This document shows positions 8,998-18,088 of a DNA stretch of 64,000 bases, piece by piece. Under the pieces are notes generated by a model, which was not told the origin of the DNA, did no database searches, and worked only from the letters and a program-made list of their open reading frames with translations. This DNA comes from Candidatus Aalborgiella aggregata (GTDB lineage Bacteria > Pseudomonadota > Gammaproteobacteria > Burkholderiales > Burkholderiaceae_C). The DNA is taken from contig JADIYY010000001.1 in NCBI GenBank assembly GCA_016705065.1, positions 62,001 through 126,000 of the forward strand, given 5' to 3'. The position numbers and the translations under genes are program-made. The first letter of the stretch is position 1. Each line of letters opens with the position of its first letter.

Positions 8998-9107
8998 GCG
9001 AAGCTCGTTGTAACCGTCAGTGCCAAAAGCCTTGATTGGCAGAATATTTTGGATGCTGCGACTATGATGATGTGATTCAAACCCTATACGAATTTGAGAA
9101 AACAGCC

Positions 9108-10730
9108 ATGCCCGTCATAGAAACCAAACTCATTGCCCGTTCAGCCGACTTTGTTGCTAACGCGGATGCCATGCGCGCTTTGACCGATGATTTGAACCAA
9201 AAACTGAAGCAAGTTCAATTGGGTGGCGGTGAAGCTGCACGCAGCAAACATTTGGCGCGCGGCAAATTGTTACCACGCGACCGTGTGACCCAACTGCTGG
9301 ATCCAGGTTCGCCATTTTTAGAAGTAGCGCCAATGGCAGCCATGGGCATGTACCCCGACAAAGATGGCAGCGACAGTGCGCCTGCAGCAGGTCTGATCAC
9401 AGGTATTGGTCGCGTCAACGGTGTTGAATGCATGATTGTGTGCAACGACGCCACCGTCAAAGGCGGCACGTATTACCCGCTGACGGTGAAGAAACATTTA
9501 CGGGCGCAAGAAATTGCCCAGCAGAACCAGTTGCCATGTATTTATTTGGTGGACTCAGGTGGTGCCAATTTGCCAAACCAAGACGAGGTGTTCCCTGACC
9601 GTGACCACTTTGGGCGTATCTTTTTCAACCAAGCACAAATGAGTGCCAAAGGCATTGCACAAATTGCAGTGGTGATGGGCAGCTGCACCGCTGGTGGTGC
9701 CTATGTGCCTGCCATGAGTGACGAAACGGTGATTGTCAAAAACCAAGGCACCATCTTCTTAGGGGGCCCACCTTTGGTGAAGGCTGCCACGGGTGAAGTG
9801 GTGAGTAGCGAAGATTTGGGCGGTGGTGATGTGCACACGCGTTTGTCCGGCGTGGCCGATCATTTGGCACAAAACGATTTGCATGCTTTGGCCATTGCGC
9901 GCCAAGCTGTCAAAAATTTGAACAAAAATAAAGCTGTAGCCGCTGCAGTATCTGCTAGTGTTGCTCCTAAATATGCGGCAGAAGAGTTGTATGGTGTGAT
10001 TCCAGTGGACACGCGCAAACCGTTTGATGTGCGCGAAATCATTGCTCGCGTGGTCGATGGCAGTGATTTTGACGAATTCAAAGCACGCTTTGGCGCTACG
10101 CTTATTTGCGGTTTCGCCCGCATCGAAGGCATGCAAGTGGGCATCATTGCCAACAACGGAATTTTGTTCAGCGAATCAGCGCAAAAAGGTGCACATTTCA
10201 TTGAAATTTGTTGCCAGCGCAAAATTCCATTGGTGTTTTTGCAAAACATCACCGGCTTCATGGTGGGGCGCAAATATGAAAACGAAGGCATTGCACGTCA
10301 CGGCGCCAAAATGGTGACAGCCGTAGCAACAGCCAACGTGCCGAAATTCACCATCATCATTGGCGGTAGTTTTGGCGCTGGTAACTACGGCATGTGTGGT
10401 CGCGCGTTTGACCCGCGCTTTGTCTGGATGTGGCCCAACGCACGCATCAGCGTGATGGGCGGTGAGCAAGCGGCATCCGTTTTGGCTACTGTCAAACGTG
10501 ACGGTATTGAAGCCAAAGGCGGCGCATGGAGTGCCGAAGAAGAAGCCGCATTCAAAGCGCCCATCAAAGCCCAATACGAAACTCAAGGTCATCCGTACTA
10601 CGCCACAGCACGACTGTGGGATGACGGCATCATCAACCCAGTCGACACGCGTAAGGTTTTGGCTTTGGGTTTGTCAGCTGCGTTGAATGCACCGATACCC
10701 GATGCCAAATTTGGCATATTCCGGATGTAA
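9108..10730 (+). CDS. mccB: Methylcrotonyl-CoA carboxylase beta (carboxyltransferase) subunit
   Basis: With MccA it carboxylates 3-methylcrotonyl-CoA to 3-methylglutaconyl-CoA in leucine breakdown. The 540-residue protein is a crotonase-fold acyl-CoA carboxyltransferase. It shows RDRVTQLLDPGSPFLE, the oxyanion-type stretch MGSCTAGGAYVPAMSDE, and in the C-terminal half the paired GGSFGAGNYGMCGRAFDPRF characteristic of MccB rather than PccB. I used the ATG at 9108 (MPVIETKL), because the family starts there and GAGA lies just upstream. An earlier in-frame codon at 9036 would add 24 atypical residues. The enoyl-CoA hydratase gene follows after 10 bp. Confidence 0.94.
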   Translation: MPVIETKLIARSADFVANADAMRALTDDLNQKLKQVQLGGGEAARSKHLARGKLLPRDRVTQLLDPGSPFLEVAPMAAMGMYPDKDGSDSAPAAGLITGIGRVNGVECMIVCNDATVKGGTYYPLTVKKHLRAQEIAQQNQLPCIYLVDSGGANLPNQDEVFPDRDHFGRIFFNQAQMSAKGIAQIAVVMGSCTAGGAYVPAMSDETVIVKNQGTIFLGGPPLVKAATGEVVSSEDLGGGDVHTRLSGVADHLAQNDLHALAIARQAVKNLNKNKAVAAAVSASVAPKYAAEELYGVIPVDTRKPFDVREIIARVVDGSDFDEFKARFGATLICGFARIEGMQVGIIANNGILFSESAQKGAHFIEICCQRKIPLVFLQNITGFMVGRKYENEGIARHGAKMVTAVATANVPKFTIIIGGSFGAGNYGMCGRAFDPRFVWMWPNARISVMGGEQAASVLATVKRDGIEAKGGAWSAEEEAAFKAPIKAQYETQGHPYYATARLWDDGIINPVDTRKVLALGLSAALNAPIPDAKFGIFRM

Positions 10731-10740
10731 GGCTGCGCAA

Positions 10741-11565
10741 ATGAGTCAAGCTGTTTTAATTAGCAAACCGTCAATTCACATCGCACAGGTCACGCTGTCG
10801 CGGCCTGATGTTCGCAATGCGTTTAATGAGGAAGTGATTGCGCAATTGACACAAGCGTTTGAAACGCTGGGGCAAGATGACGATGTGCGTTGTATTGTGC
10901 TGGCGGCACAAGGGCCCGCATTTTGTGCCGGCGCGGATTTGAATTGGATGCGCAAAATGGCCGACTATTCGCACGACGAAAATGTGGCCGATGCCAGCCA
11001 ATTGGCGCGCATGTTGCAAGTGATGTATGAATGCCCCAAGCCCACCGTCGCGCGTGTGCAAGGTGATGTGTATGCGGGCGGCATGGGCTTGGTATCTGTA
11101 TGCGATATGGTGGTGTCAATAGACACGGCCAATTATTGTCTGAGTGAAGTGAAGCTGGGTTTGTACCCAGCAACCATCAGCCCGTATGTCATTCGCGCCA
11201 TGGGGCCGCGAGCTGCACACCGTTATTTTTTAACGGCAGAGCGGTTTTCTGCAGCTGAAGCTTTGCGTATCGGCTTTGTGCACGAAGTGGTTTCTTCGGT
11301 TGAAGCCTTGGATGAAAAAGTGAACGCCATTGCCAGCACATTGTGCAGCAACAGCACGCAAGCGGTGAAGGCATGCAAAGATTTGTTGCAGTGGGTAGCA
11401 CACAGTGACATCAACCAAACACTGATTGACCAAACCGTGCAAGGCATTGCCAACTGCCGTGCCAGCGAGCAAGGTAAAGAAGGCGTTTCAGCTTTTTTAG
11501 AAAAACGTAAACCCAGTTGGATGAATAGTGTGCTGGACAGCGTTGCCCAATCGTCGTCGAAATAA
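10741..11565 (+). CDS. liuC: Enoyl-CoA hydratase/isomerase family protein, probable methylglutaconyl-CoA hydratase
   Basis: The crotonase fold is clear: LSRPDVRNAFNEEV, AAQGPAFCAGADLNWM (oxyanion hole), VQGDVYAGGMGLVSVCDMVV and LGLYPATISPYVIRAMG, in 274 residues. Its place between mccB and mccA argues for hydration of 3-methylglutaconyl-CoA to HMG-CoA, the step between carboxylase and lyase. The function is thus set by context. The ATG at 10741 follows the mccB stop by 10 bp, which indicates cotranscription. Confidence 0.88.
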   Translation: MSQAVLISKPSIHIAQVTLSRPDVRNAFNEEVIAQLTQAFETLGQDDDVRCIVLAAQGPAFCAGADLNWMRKMADYSHDENVADASQLARMLQVMYECPKPTVARVQGDVYAGGMGLVSVCDMVVSIDTANYCLSEVKLGLYPATISPYVIRAMGPRAAHRYFLTAERFSAAEALRIGFVHEVVSSVEALDEKVNAIASTLCSNSTQAVKACKDLLQWVAHSDINQTLIDQTVQGIANCRASEQGKEGVSAFLEKRKPSWMNSVLDSVAQSSSK

Positions 11566-11577
11566 ACGGAGTTAAAA

Positions 11578-12294
11578 ATGGACGCATTTTTACCCTACAT
11601 ACAGCAACTCATCGCCAACCTGTTTGGCAATACAGGTGATGTTGCGGGTGCTGCTTCCAAAGTGGTGGGTGGTTTGGATATGGCTGGTTTGGTTGCATTG
11701 GCTGCAGCCCTGGGTTGGGCCAGTGGCATTCGTTTGTATTTGGTTGTTTTTATCACTGGCGCAGCCGGCATGTTGGGCTGGTTACCATTACCAACAGGTT
11801 TGCACGTGTTGCAACACCCAGTGATGTTGTCAGCAAGCGGCTTCATGTTGTTTGTTGAATTCTTTGCCGACAAAATTCCGGGTGTTGATTCGTTGTGGGA
11901 CATGGTGCATTCCGTCATACGCGTGCCTGCAGGTGCAGCGCTGGCAGCCGGAGTGTTTGGTGCAGACAGTGCCACCATGGGTACGGTGGCGGGTTTGATG
12001 GGTGGTGCTTTGGCTGCCACCTCATTTGCAACCAAAGCGACCACACGTGCAGCCGTGAACACCTCACCTGAACCCTTTAGCAATGTTGCCGTGAGCTTGG
12101 CAGAGGAGGGCGCGGTGATGGGCATGATGTGGTTGGCTACCAATTACCCTGTGACTTTTGGCATCACGTTGTTTGTGGTGCTGGTGTTGAGTATTTGGCT
12201 AGTGGTCGTCTTGTTCAAATACCTCAAAGCGGTCTTGAATCGTTTAAAGAATTGGTTCAGTGACGATGCGGGAAATGTGGGAAGCACCACATAA
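11578..12294 (+). CDS. DUF4126 domain membrane protein
   Basis: A 238-residue membrane protein of unknown function. Hydrophobic stretches are visible around residues 35-60 (LVALAAALGWASGIRLYLVVFITG), 85-95, 120-150 and near the C-terminus (FGITLFVVLVLSIWLVVVLF). The central AALGWASGIRLY and FFADKIPGVDSLWD are the recurring features of the DUF4126 family. It starts 12 bp after liuC with a GGAG ribosome site and is embedded in the leucine operon, an arrangement I recall from other Burkholderiales. Whether it takes part in leucine use is unknown. Confidence 0.8.
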   Translation: MDAFLPYIQQLIANLFGNTGDVAGAASKVVGGLDMAGLVALAAALGWASGIRLYLVVFITGAAGMLGWLPLPTGLHVLQHPVMLSASGFMLFVEFFADKIPGVDSLWDMVHSVIRVPAGAALAAGVFGADSATMGTVAGLMGGALAATSFATKATTRAAVNTSPEPFSNVAVSLAEEGAVMGMMWLATNYPVTFGITLFVVLVLSIWLVVVLFKYLKAVLNRLKNWFSDDAGNVGSTT

Positions 12295-12339
12295 AAATGG
12301 ATTGAAATAGTGATTGCAATTTAAATATACAGATACAAA

Positions 12340-14415
12340 ATGTTCAAAAAAATACTGATAGCCAATCGCGGTGAAATAGCTTGCCGAGTCGCAGCCACTT
12401 GTGCACGTTTAGGAATCAAAACGGTTGCCATCTATTCGCCCGTCGATGCACATGCCAAGCATGTGATGGCTTGCGATGAAGCCATTGCCATCGGCGATGT
12501 TGGTGATGGCAGCAACCCAAATGCAGGCAATGCGCCCAAAGACAGTTACCTGCGTTGGCAAACCATCATTGATGCGGCCAAGCAAACGGGCGCACAGGCC
12601 ATTCACCCTGGCTATGGTTTTTTAAGTGAAAACGAAGCTTTTGCAGACAGTTGCTCACAAGCCGGTTTGGTATTCATTGGCCCACCAGCCAGCGCCATAC
12701 AGGCCATGGGTTTGAAAGCCGAGTCCAAGCAGTTGATGGAAAAAGCCGGCGTGCCATTGGTGCCTGGTTACCACGGTGCCAACCAAGATGCGGCGTATTT
12801 ACAAACGCAAGCCGATGCGATTGGCTACCCCGTGCTCATCAAAGCCAGCGCGGGCGGTGGTGGCAAAGGCATGCGCATTGTGGAAAAGGCAGCCGACTTT
12901 GCTGCTGCATTGTCTTCATGCAAACGCGAAGCCATCAACAGTTTTGGTGACGACAATGTGTTGATCGAAAAATATGTGCTGCGCCCGCGCCATATTGAGA
13001 TACAGGTGTTTGGCGACACGCACGGCAACTACGTGCATTTGTTTGAACGCGATTGTTCGGTGCAACGCCGTCATCAAAAAGTCTTGGAAGAAGCACCAGC
13101 GCCAGGCTTGTCGCCAGCCATGCGCGAACAGATGGGTGCCACAGCCATCGCCGCTGCGCGTGCCGTGAATTATGTGGGCGCTGGCACGGTTGAATTCATT
13201 GTGGAACAGCAAGCCAATGGCGCTATGCAGTTCTATTTCATGGAGATGAACACGCGCTTGCAGGTTGAGCATCCAGTGACTGAAGCGATTACGGGTTTGG
13301 ATTTGGTGGAGTGGCAATTACGCGTAGCCAATGGCGAAAAACTTCCCTTGCAGCAACAAGATTTGCAAATCAACGGACATGCGATTGAAGCGCGTATTTG
13401 TGCCGAAAACCCAGACAAGCAATTCATGCCTGCCATTGGTGACATCAATGTATATGCATTGCCAGATCATGTCGCATTTCAAAATGTCAGCGCTTTGGGT
13501 TCTGATGTATATGTTAGGGTGGACTCAGGTGTTCGCGCAGGTGACGCGATATCGCCTTACTACGACCCCATGATTGCCAAGTTGATTGTGCATGGTGCAA
13601 CGCGTGAGCAAGCCTTGGCGCGCATGGACAAGGCTTTGTCGCAAACGCACATTGTCGGTTTGCAGTCCAATGTGCAGTTTTTGCGCCATGTGGTGAACAG
13701 TGAATCGTTTGCAAGCGCCAATTTGGATACTGGTTTAATTCCGAGAGAAGAAAAAGCCTTGTTCAATCAACAACCGATTGACAAAGATTTGGCAGTGGCA
13801 GCGGCAGTTGCCAACACATTGCAGTCTGAAGTGAATGGCGCTATCAAAACGGAAAAACTCAATGCATCGAATTGGGCAGACCCTTGGGGCAAAGTCGATG
13901 GCTGGCAGTCGCATGGTGAACGTGTTCGAAATTTCGAATTTGAAATTTATGCTGAACCCGTATCTGCACAGTTGCGCTATTTACATGGAGGTGCATTGCA
14001 TTTAACAGTTGGCGACATCAGTGGTGCATTGGATTATGTGCCAACCGCAATCGGTACGGATGTGCAATTTCGTGGGCAACGTATTCAAGCAAAAATATAT
14101 CAAAATTTGGATGTAGCCAGCATATTTACTGCCTATGGCGCTATACAAATAATAGTAAATGACCAGCTGGCACATGCTGGCGAAGTGCATGAAGAGGGCG
14201 GTCGTTTGACAGCACCCATGCCTGGCAAAGTGGTGTCTTTCTCTATTCAAAAGGGTGACAAGGTCAGCAAAGGTCAAGCCTTGGCGGTGATGGATGCGAT
14301 GAAAATGGAACACACGATTTGCTCGCCGTCAGATGGCGTGGTGGAAGAGCTACTGTACCTGCCGGGTGACCAAGTGGCCGAAGGGGCAGAGTTGCTAAAG
14401 TTAAGCGTAGCTTGA
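12340..14415 (+). CDS. mccA: Methylcrotonyl-CoA carboxylase alpha subunit (biotin carboxylase + biotin carrier), with repeat insertion
   Basis: It carboxylates its own biotin using ATP and bicarbonate and passes the carboxyl group to MccB. The N-terminal biotin carboxylase begins ILIANRGEIACRV and includes the ATP-grasp loop ASAGGGGKGMRIV, CSVQRRHQKVLEEAP and EMNTRLQVEHPVTE. The C-terminal biotinyl domain carries the biotin lysine Lys655 in MDAMKMEH. Residues about 584-607, between the linker domain and the biotinyl domain, are encoded by a degenerate copy of the palindromic element (R3), and the total of 691 residues is somewhat long for the family. HMG-CoA lyase follows. Confidence 0.95.
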   Translation: MFKKILIANRGEIACRVAATCARLGIKTVAIYSPVDAHAKHVMACDEAIAIGDVGDGSNPNAGNAPKDSYLRWQTIIDAAKQTGAQAIHPGYGFLSENEAFADSCSQAGLVFIGPPASAIQAMGLKAESKQLMEKAGVPLVPGYHGANQDAAYLQTQADAIGYPVLIKASAGGGGKGMRIVEKAADFAAALSSCKREAINSFGDDNVLIEKYVLRPRHIEIQVFGDTHGNYVHLFERDCSVQRRHQKVLEEAPAPGLSPAMREQMGATAIAAARAVNYVGAGTVEFIVEQQANGAMQFYFMEMNTRLQVEHPVTEAITGLDLVEWQLRVANGEKLPLQQQDLQINGHAIEARICAENPDKQFMPAIGDINVYALPDHVAFQNVSALGSDVYVRVDSGVRAGDAISPYYDPMIAKLIVHGATREQALARMDKALSQTHIVGLQSNVQFLRHVVNSESFASANLDTGLIPREEKALFNQQPIDKDLAVAAAVANTLQSEVNGAIKTEKLNASNWADPWGKVDGWQSHGERVRNFEFEIYAEPVSAQLRYLHGGALHLTVGDISGALDYVPTAIGTDVQFRGQRIQAKIYQNLDVASIFTAYGAIQIIVNDQLAHAGEVHEEGGRLTAPMPGKVVSFSIQKGDKVSKGQALAVMDAMKMEHTICSPSDGVVEELLYLPGDQVAEGAELLKLSVA
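14091..14158 (+). repeat. Dispersed palindromic element, copy R3, inside mccA
   Basis: GATGTAGCCAGCATATTTAC followed by TGCCTATGGCGCTAT aligns without gaps to the element core (TGTAGCCGGCGTATTTATTG, CCTA, GCTAT), preceded by the AT-rich AAAAATATAT tract. The hairpin arms GCTAT/ATAGT are slightly decayed. It is read in the forward orientation of the element as DVASIFTAYGAIQIIV, with no stop codon. Confidence 0.7.
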
Positions 14416-14458
14416 AAACAGATATTGATTGACTGCATATAAAAATACAGGAAACAAG

Positions 14459-15379
14459 ATGACAGTACCTGCAAAAGTGAAACTGGTCGAAGTGGGGCCG
14501 CGCGATGGCTTGCAAAATGAAAAGCAAGCGGTGCCAGCCAGTGTCAAAATTGAATTGGTGCACAGGCTGCAAGCGGCTGGTCTGACTGAGATTGAAGTCA
14601 CCAGTTATGTCTCCCCAAAATGGGTGCCCCAAATGGCGGACAACGCAGAGGTGATGGCAGGTATTGCGCGCAGCAGCTCTGTGCGCTATTCGGTGCTGAC
14701 GCCCAATATGCAGGGTTTTGAAGCCAGCATCGCAGGCCCACAAACAACATGGCCGGACGAAATTGTGGTGTTTGCGGCAGCCAGCGAAGCATTCAGCAAG
14801 CGCAATATCAATTGCACGATTGCTGAAAGCATTGAGCGATTTCGCAGTGTGGTGGCCATGGCCAAAGAGAAAAACATCAAAGTGCGTGGCGCCATTTCTT
14901 GCACCGTGGGTTGCCCGTATGAAGGCGAGATATCACCGGCTAACGTCAAAATGGTAGCCCAGCTTATGAAAGAAATCGGCGTGCAGCACATCGGCGTGGC
15001 GGACACCATTGGTGTGGGTACGCCTGTCAAAGTGCAGCGAGCCATGGAAGCGGCGCTATCGGTGTACGACATCAACGATATTTCGGGACACTTTCACGAT
15101 ACCTACGGCCAAGCACTGAGCAATACCTTGCGCTGTTTAGAAATGGGCATTTGGCAATACGACACATCCATCGCTGGCTTGGGTGGTTGCCCGTATGCCA
15201 AGGGTGCGACGGGTAACGTGGCTACTGAAGATGTGGTGTACCTGTTGCATGGCATGGGTATTGAAACGGGAATCGACATGGACAAATTAATCGATGCAGG
15301 GCAATTCATCAGCGACTTTTTGCAACGCCCGACCAACTCACGTGCTGCCAAAGCACTGATGAACAAAAGGCTGAGCTGA
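14459..15379 (+). CDS. liuE: Hydroxymethylglutaryl-CoA lyase
   Basis: The enzyme splits HMG-CoA into acetyl-CoA and acetoacetate, the last step of leucine degradation. The 306-residue TIM barrel shows EVGPRDGLQNEK at the start, SYVSPKWVPQMAD, SCTVGCPYEGEI, the metal-binding HFHDTYGQ and the active-site cysteine loop GLGGCPYAKGATGN. I took the ATG at 14459, which has AGGA 6 bp upstream, over an upstream in-frame codon at 14429. The stop overlaps the next gene's start by one base, so they are translationally linked. Confidence 0.94.
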   Translation: MTVPAKVKLVEVGPRDGLQNEKQAVPASVKIELVHRLQAAGLTEIEVTSYVSPKWVPQMADNAEVMAGIARSSSVRYSVLTPNMQGFEASIAGPQTTWPDEIVVFAAASEAFSKRNINCTIAESIERFRSVVAMAKEKNIKVRGAISCTVGCPYEGEISPANVKMVAQLMKEIGVQHIGVADTIGVGTPVKVQRAMEAALSVYDINDISGHFHDTYGQALSNTLRCLEMGIWQYDTSIAGLGGCPYAKGATGNVATEDVVYLLHGMGIETGIDMDKLIDAGQFISDFLQRPTNSRAAKALMNKRLS

Positions 15380-15879
15380 TGGCGCAGAACGATACAACAC
15401 AGCGCCCCGAGGGTGTTCAGCGTGTCGCCGACTTCTTGCAAAAAGCGGGTCATTCGCACCAACCTGTCATGTTAGATGACGCTGCACGCACGGCACAACA
15501 AGCAGCCGATGCCTTGGGTGTAGAACTGGGGCAAATTGCCAAGAGCATCATTTTTCGCCGCAAGTCTGACGATGCTGCGGTGCTGGTCATCACATCGGGT
15601 GACAAGCGGGTAGATGAAGCCAAGGTGCAAGCCTTGGTTTGTGAAGGCACTGCCAAACTGGGCCGCGCCGATGCCGATTTCGTCAAATCTAAAACAGGTT
15701 TTACCATTGGTGGCGTTGCGCCTGTGGCGCATCTGTCGCCACCAGTGACATTGTTAGACAAAGAGTTGTTCAGGTTTGAAACCATCTGGGCAGCGGCCGG
15801 ACATCCGCATGCGGTGTTTGAAGTAACACCTGCTGCACTGCAAGCACTGAGCGGTGCACCAGTGGCGGATGTGGTGTGA
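15379..15879 (+). CDS. YbaK/EbsC-family aminoacyl-tRNA deacylase
   Basis: A 166-residue protein of the YbaK/ProXp fold, trans-editing domains that remove mischarged amino acids from tRNA. Family signs are GVELGQIAKSIIFR, VLVITSGDKRVDE and TGFTIGGVAPVAH. The Lys of AKSIIF is the position usually essential in this family. The substrate (Cys-tRNAPro or Ala-tRNAPro) cannot be decided here. It starts at the last base of the HMG-CoA lyase stop codon, so it sits at the end of the leucine operon, probably without a metabolic link. Confidence 0.85.
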   Translation: MAQNDTTQRPEGVQRVADFLQKAGHSHQPVMLDDAARTAQQAADALGVELGQIAKSIIFRRKSDDAAVLVITSGDKRVDEAKVQALVCEGTAKLGRADADFVKSKTGFTIGGVAPVAHLSPPVTLLDKELFRFETIWAAAGHPHAVFEVTPAALQALSGAPVADVV

Positions 15880-15908
15880 GCAGCATGATAGCAACCATTA
15901 GTGCTCAC

Positions 15909-15973
15909 TTGCTATTCATTTAATAGCAACATAGGCAATAAATACGCCGGCTACAGCCTAATTTTTCATATAA
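15909..15973 (-). repeat. Dispersed palindromic element, copy R2
   Basis: In reverse orientation it reads AT-rich tract, then CTGTAGCCGGCGTATTTATT, GCCTATG and TTGCTATT...AATAGCAA. The AT-rich end stops one base before the ATG of the DUF1289 gene, so it forms that gene's whole leader, including the place where a ribosome site would normally be. Confidence 0.85.
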
Positions 15974-15974
15974 A

Positions 15975-16193
15975 ATGTCGATACCATCGCCTTGTACCTC
16001 AGTTTGCCAAATAGATGCGATCAGCCATTTGTGCAAGGGTTGCTGGCGTACCCTGGATGAAATTGCAGCTTGGAGCACCAGTACCGATGCGATGAAGCAA
16101 AAAGTTTGGCTGCTGATTGCGGAGCGAAAATCCACCCAAGTGATTGATAAAGACAAAGACAAAAACAAAAACGAATCCAAAAGAAGAGACTAA
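15975..16193 (+). CDS. DUF1289 domain protein (small Cys-rich)
   Basis: A 72-residue protein with SPCTSVCQID...LCKGCWRTLDEIAAW, the DUF1289 signature with four cysteines suited to binding a metal. The last 20 residues are lysine/aspartate-rich and come from a short repetitive A-rich stretch, and are likely unstructured. The function of the family is unknown. There is no ribosome site before the ATG, because the upstream sequence is the AT-rich end of repeat copy R2. Confidence 0.85.
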   Translation: MSIPSPCTSVCQIDAISHLCKGCWRTLDEIAAWSTSTDAMKQKVWLLIAERKSTQVIDKDKDKNKNESKRRD

Positions 16194-16213
16194 AACAGAG
16201 GCACAGCAAAACC

Positions 16214-16870
16214 ATGAAGCACATAACTTTTTATTTTGACGTGATCTCTCCCTATGCCTACCTGGCCTTTGAGCACTTGCCTGTGGCATTGATGGGCAAC
16301 AGCTACAGCGTGACGTACCAACCCATTTTGTTTGCAGGCGCGTTGAATCACCATGGTCAGTTGGGGCCAGCCGAAATCCCACCCAAACGCGATTGGACTT
16401 ACAGACAAATCTTGTGGCTGGCGCGCGAGTTGTCCATACCCTTGCAGTTTCCTGCCGCGCACCCGTTTAATCCTTTGGCATTGCAACGCTTTGCAGTAGC
16501 GGTCAGTAAATTGGGTACGCCCAACCGCATCACGGTGGAGCGCTTGTTTCACCACGTTTGGCGCAATGGCTTGGCAGCTGATGACGGTGGCAGATTGCAA
16601 GCCTTGATTGATGAACTTTCACCCGCGCAAGACCCAAACAGTCCAGAAGTTAAAGCCAAGCTGAAATCAAATACCGATGAAGCCATCGCCAAAGGCGTTT
16701 TTGGTGTGCCGACTTTTGAAGTGGATGGCAAACTCTTTTTTGGCTTAGATGCATTACCCATGCTCGCTGCTTACCTGAAGGGCGATGCTTGGTTCAACGA
16801 TGTCAATTGGAACATCGCAGCCAATATACCGGTAGCTGTATCACGCAAACCTGATACTTTGACTGGATAA
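16214..16870 (+). CDS. 2-hydroxychromene-2-carboxylate isomerase (DsbA/kappa-GST fold)
   Basis: A 218-residue member of the NahD/kappa-GST group: FYFDVISPYAYLAFEHLP at the start (the active-site Ser replaces the thioredoxin Cys), YQPILFAGALNHHGQLGPAEIPPKR, and the C-terminal GVFGVPTFEVDGKLFFGLD with the cis-Pro loop. Named members isomerise 2-hydroxychromene-2-carboxylate in naphthalene degradation, using glutathione. No other aromatic-degradation genes are near, so the true substrate here is open. Confidence 0.88.
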   Translation: MKHITFYFDVISPYAYLAFEHLPVALMGNSYSVTYQPILFAGALNHHGQLGPAEIPPKRDWTYRQILWLARELSIPLQFPAAHPFNPLALQRFAVAVSKLGTPNRITVERLFHHVWRNGLAADDGGRLQALIDELSPAQDPNSPEVKAKLKSNTDEAIAKGVFGVPTFEVDGKLFFGLDALPMLAAYLKGDAWFNDVNWNIAANIPVAVSRKPDTLTG

Positions 16871-17018
16871 AGCTGATGAATATAAGCGCTTGATTACTTA
16901 GTGATTACCCTAGGTTTGAGGTCGAATTGAGACTAAATCAGGATTTGGTCAGTAATCAGTCAGCTAATATCGCGATATTCGCCTGACCCCATTTTTATTG
17001 GACTCACCTTTATTGCCT

Positions 17019-17315
17019 ATGTTGTTAGCAGTCGTCATCTTAAAAAGCTTAATTGAACTGTCCTTGATGTTCATCGTCGGCCGGTTCATATTGGGTTTGT
17101 TGGCAGGCGCAAAAAAATCAACAAACATTTTTTGGCAACTCTTGGACATTGCTGCCAAGCCCGCCTTATATATCACACGCAAATTGAGCCCTAAATTGAT
17201 ATTAGACCAACACATTCCCTTGGCCGCAGCCAGTTGGCTGGTCATAGCTTGGGTTTTTGTGGTGAAACAAAAGATCGAATTGTGCGTACAAGCTGGAGCC
17301 AGTTTATGTCAATGA
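17019..17315 (+). CDS. Small hydrophobic protein of unknown function
   Basis: A 98-residue protein with an N-terminal hydrophobic segment (MLLAVVILKSLIELSLMFIV), a central LLAGAKKSTNIFWQLLDIAAKP, and a C-terminal hydrophobic segment (LAAASWLVIAWVFVV). It is probably an inner-membrane protein with two or more passes. I chose the ATG at 17019. A TTG at 16998 would add seven residues. Its stop overlaps the start region of the TPR gene, so the two are coupled. I recognise the pattern from other Comamonadaceae but know no function. Confidence 0.7.
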   Translation: MLLAVVILKSLIELSLMFIVGRFILGLLAGAKKSTNIFWQLLDIAAKPALYITRKLSPKLILDQHIPLAAASWLVIAWVFVVKQKIELCVQAGASLCQ

Positions 17316-17941
17316 ACTCTACTGACACAGCCAAATTTACATCGGGAAACAACATGTCCGCACCACCAGCATTGAGTAAATTAGACGGATTTTTGTTACG
17401 CTGGAGAGCCAAAGGCTTTTTGTTTTTTGGCATGCGCACGCAAGCTGCAGATGTGTTTCGTGAGATCTTGGCGCGCTCCCCAGAAGATGTGCATGCGCTC
17501 AACAGCTTGGGTTATGACGCTTTGACAACAGGCCACCCAGCACAGGCGCTTCCCTACTTTGAAAAAGCTTTGGCCTTAGCGCCTGAGAAGTCAAATTCAC
17601 ATTTCAACTTTGCCTATACCTGCGAAATACTGGGTCGCTTAGAAGAAGCCGAGCAGGAATTTCGTGCCGCCATTGCGATTGAAGAAAAAATGGACCGCGC
17701 TTGGTACGGCTTGGGCTTGGTCTTGATTCGCCAAAAACGCTTTGATGAAGCATTGGTGGCGCTCAAGCGCAACACCGTTTTGCAACCCATGAGCCCATTT
17801 GCGTGGTACCAAATGGCACGCGTGCACATGTTGCTAGAGCAACCAGAGGAAGCACGCAGATTGATTCGTCACTTAAAAGGGTTTGAGCCCAAAGTGGCCG
17901 CACAGTTAGAGCGCGAAACAGGTTTGCAAGTATCAATTTAA
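17306..17941 (+). CDS. Tetratricopeptide-repeat protein
   Basis: The protein has at least four TPR-like units from about residue 45 on: AADVFREILARSPEDVHALN, AQALPYFEKALALAPEKSNS, EEAEQEFRAAIAIEEKMDRA and DEALVALKRNTVLQPMSPFA. A short N-terminal stretch precedes them (DGFLLRWRAKGFLFFGMR). No signal peptide is evident. The ATG at 17306 has GGAG 7 bp upstream and lies inside the end of the preceding gene, suggesting translational coupling. It is probably a protein-interaction scaffold; the partner is unknown. Confidence 0.8.
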   Translation: MSMNSTDTAKFTSGNNMSAPPALSKLDGFLLRWRAKGFLFFGMRTQAADVFREILARSPEDVHALNSLGYDALTTGHPAQALPYFEKALALAPEKSNSHFNFAYTCEILGRLEEAEQEFRAAIAIEEKMDRAWYGLGLVLIRQKRFDEALVALKRNTVLQPMSPFAWYQMARVHMLLEQPEEARRLIRHLKGFEPKVAAQLERETGLQVSI

Positions 17942-18088
17942 TTTGAATCAGGTTTTGAGGTTGGGTAGGGGGACAGCGGGGTTAGAAGAAAGTAAAACGG
18001 ATAGTGAGAGTTAGTTAGAGAATTTTTGAGTTAAGAGATAGTGTTCAATAGGCGCATAGGTGTTGTAGATTTAAGCAATCTATTTCAC
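17942..18088. other. Gene-free stretch before the symporter operon
   Basis: Between the TPR gene and the DUF485 gene there are 228 bp. The first part is G-rich then AT-rich and shows no convincing open frame or terminator. The last part holds the inverted repeat described at 18089-18133. A promoter for the symporter operon is expected here, but I could not pick clear -35/-10 boxes. Confidence 0.4.

Noticed and set aside
12299..12339. AT-rich gap before mccA as a repeat copy
   Set aside because: Only low-complexity AT similarity; no core or hairpin.
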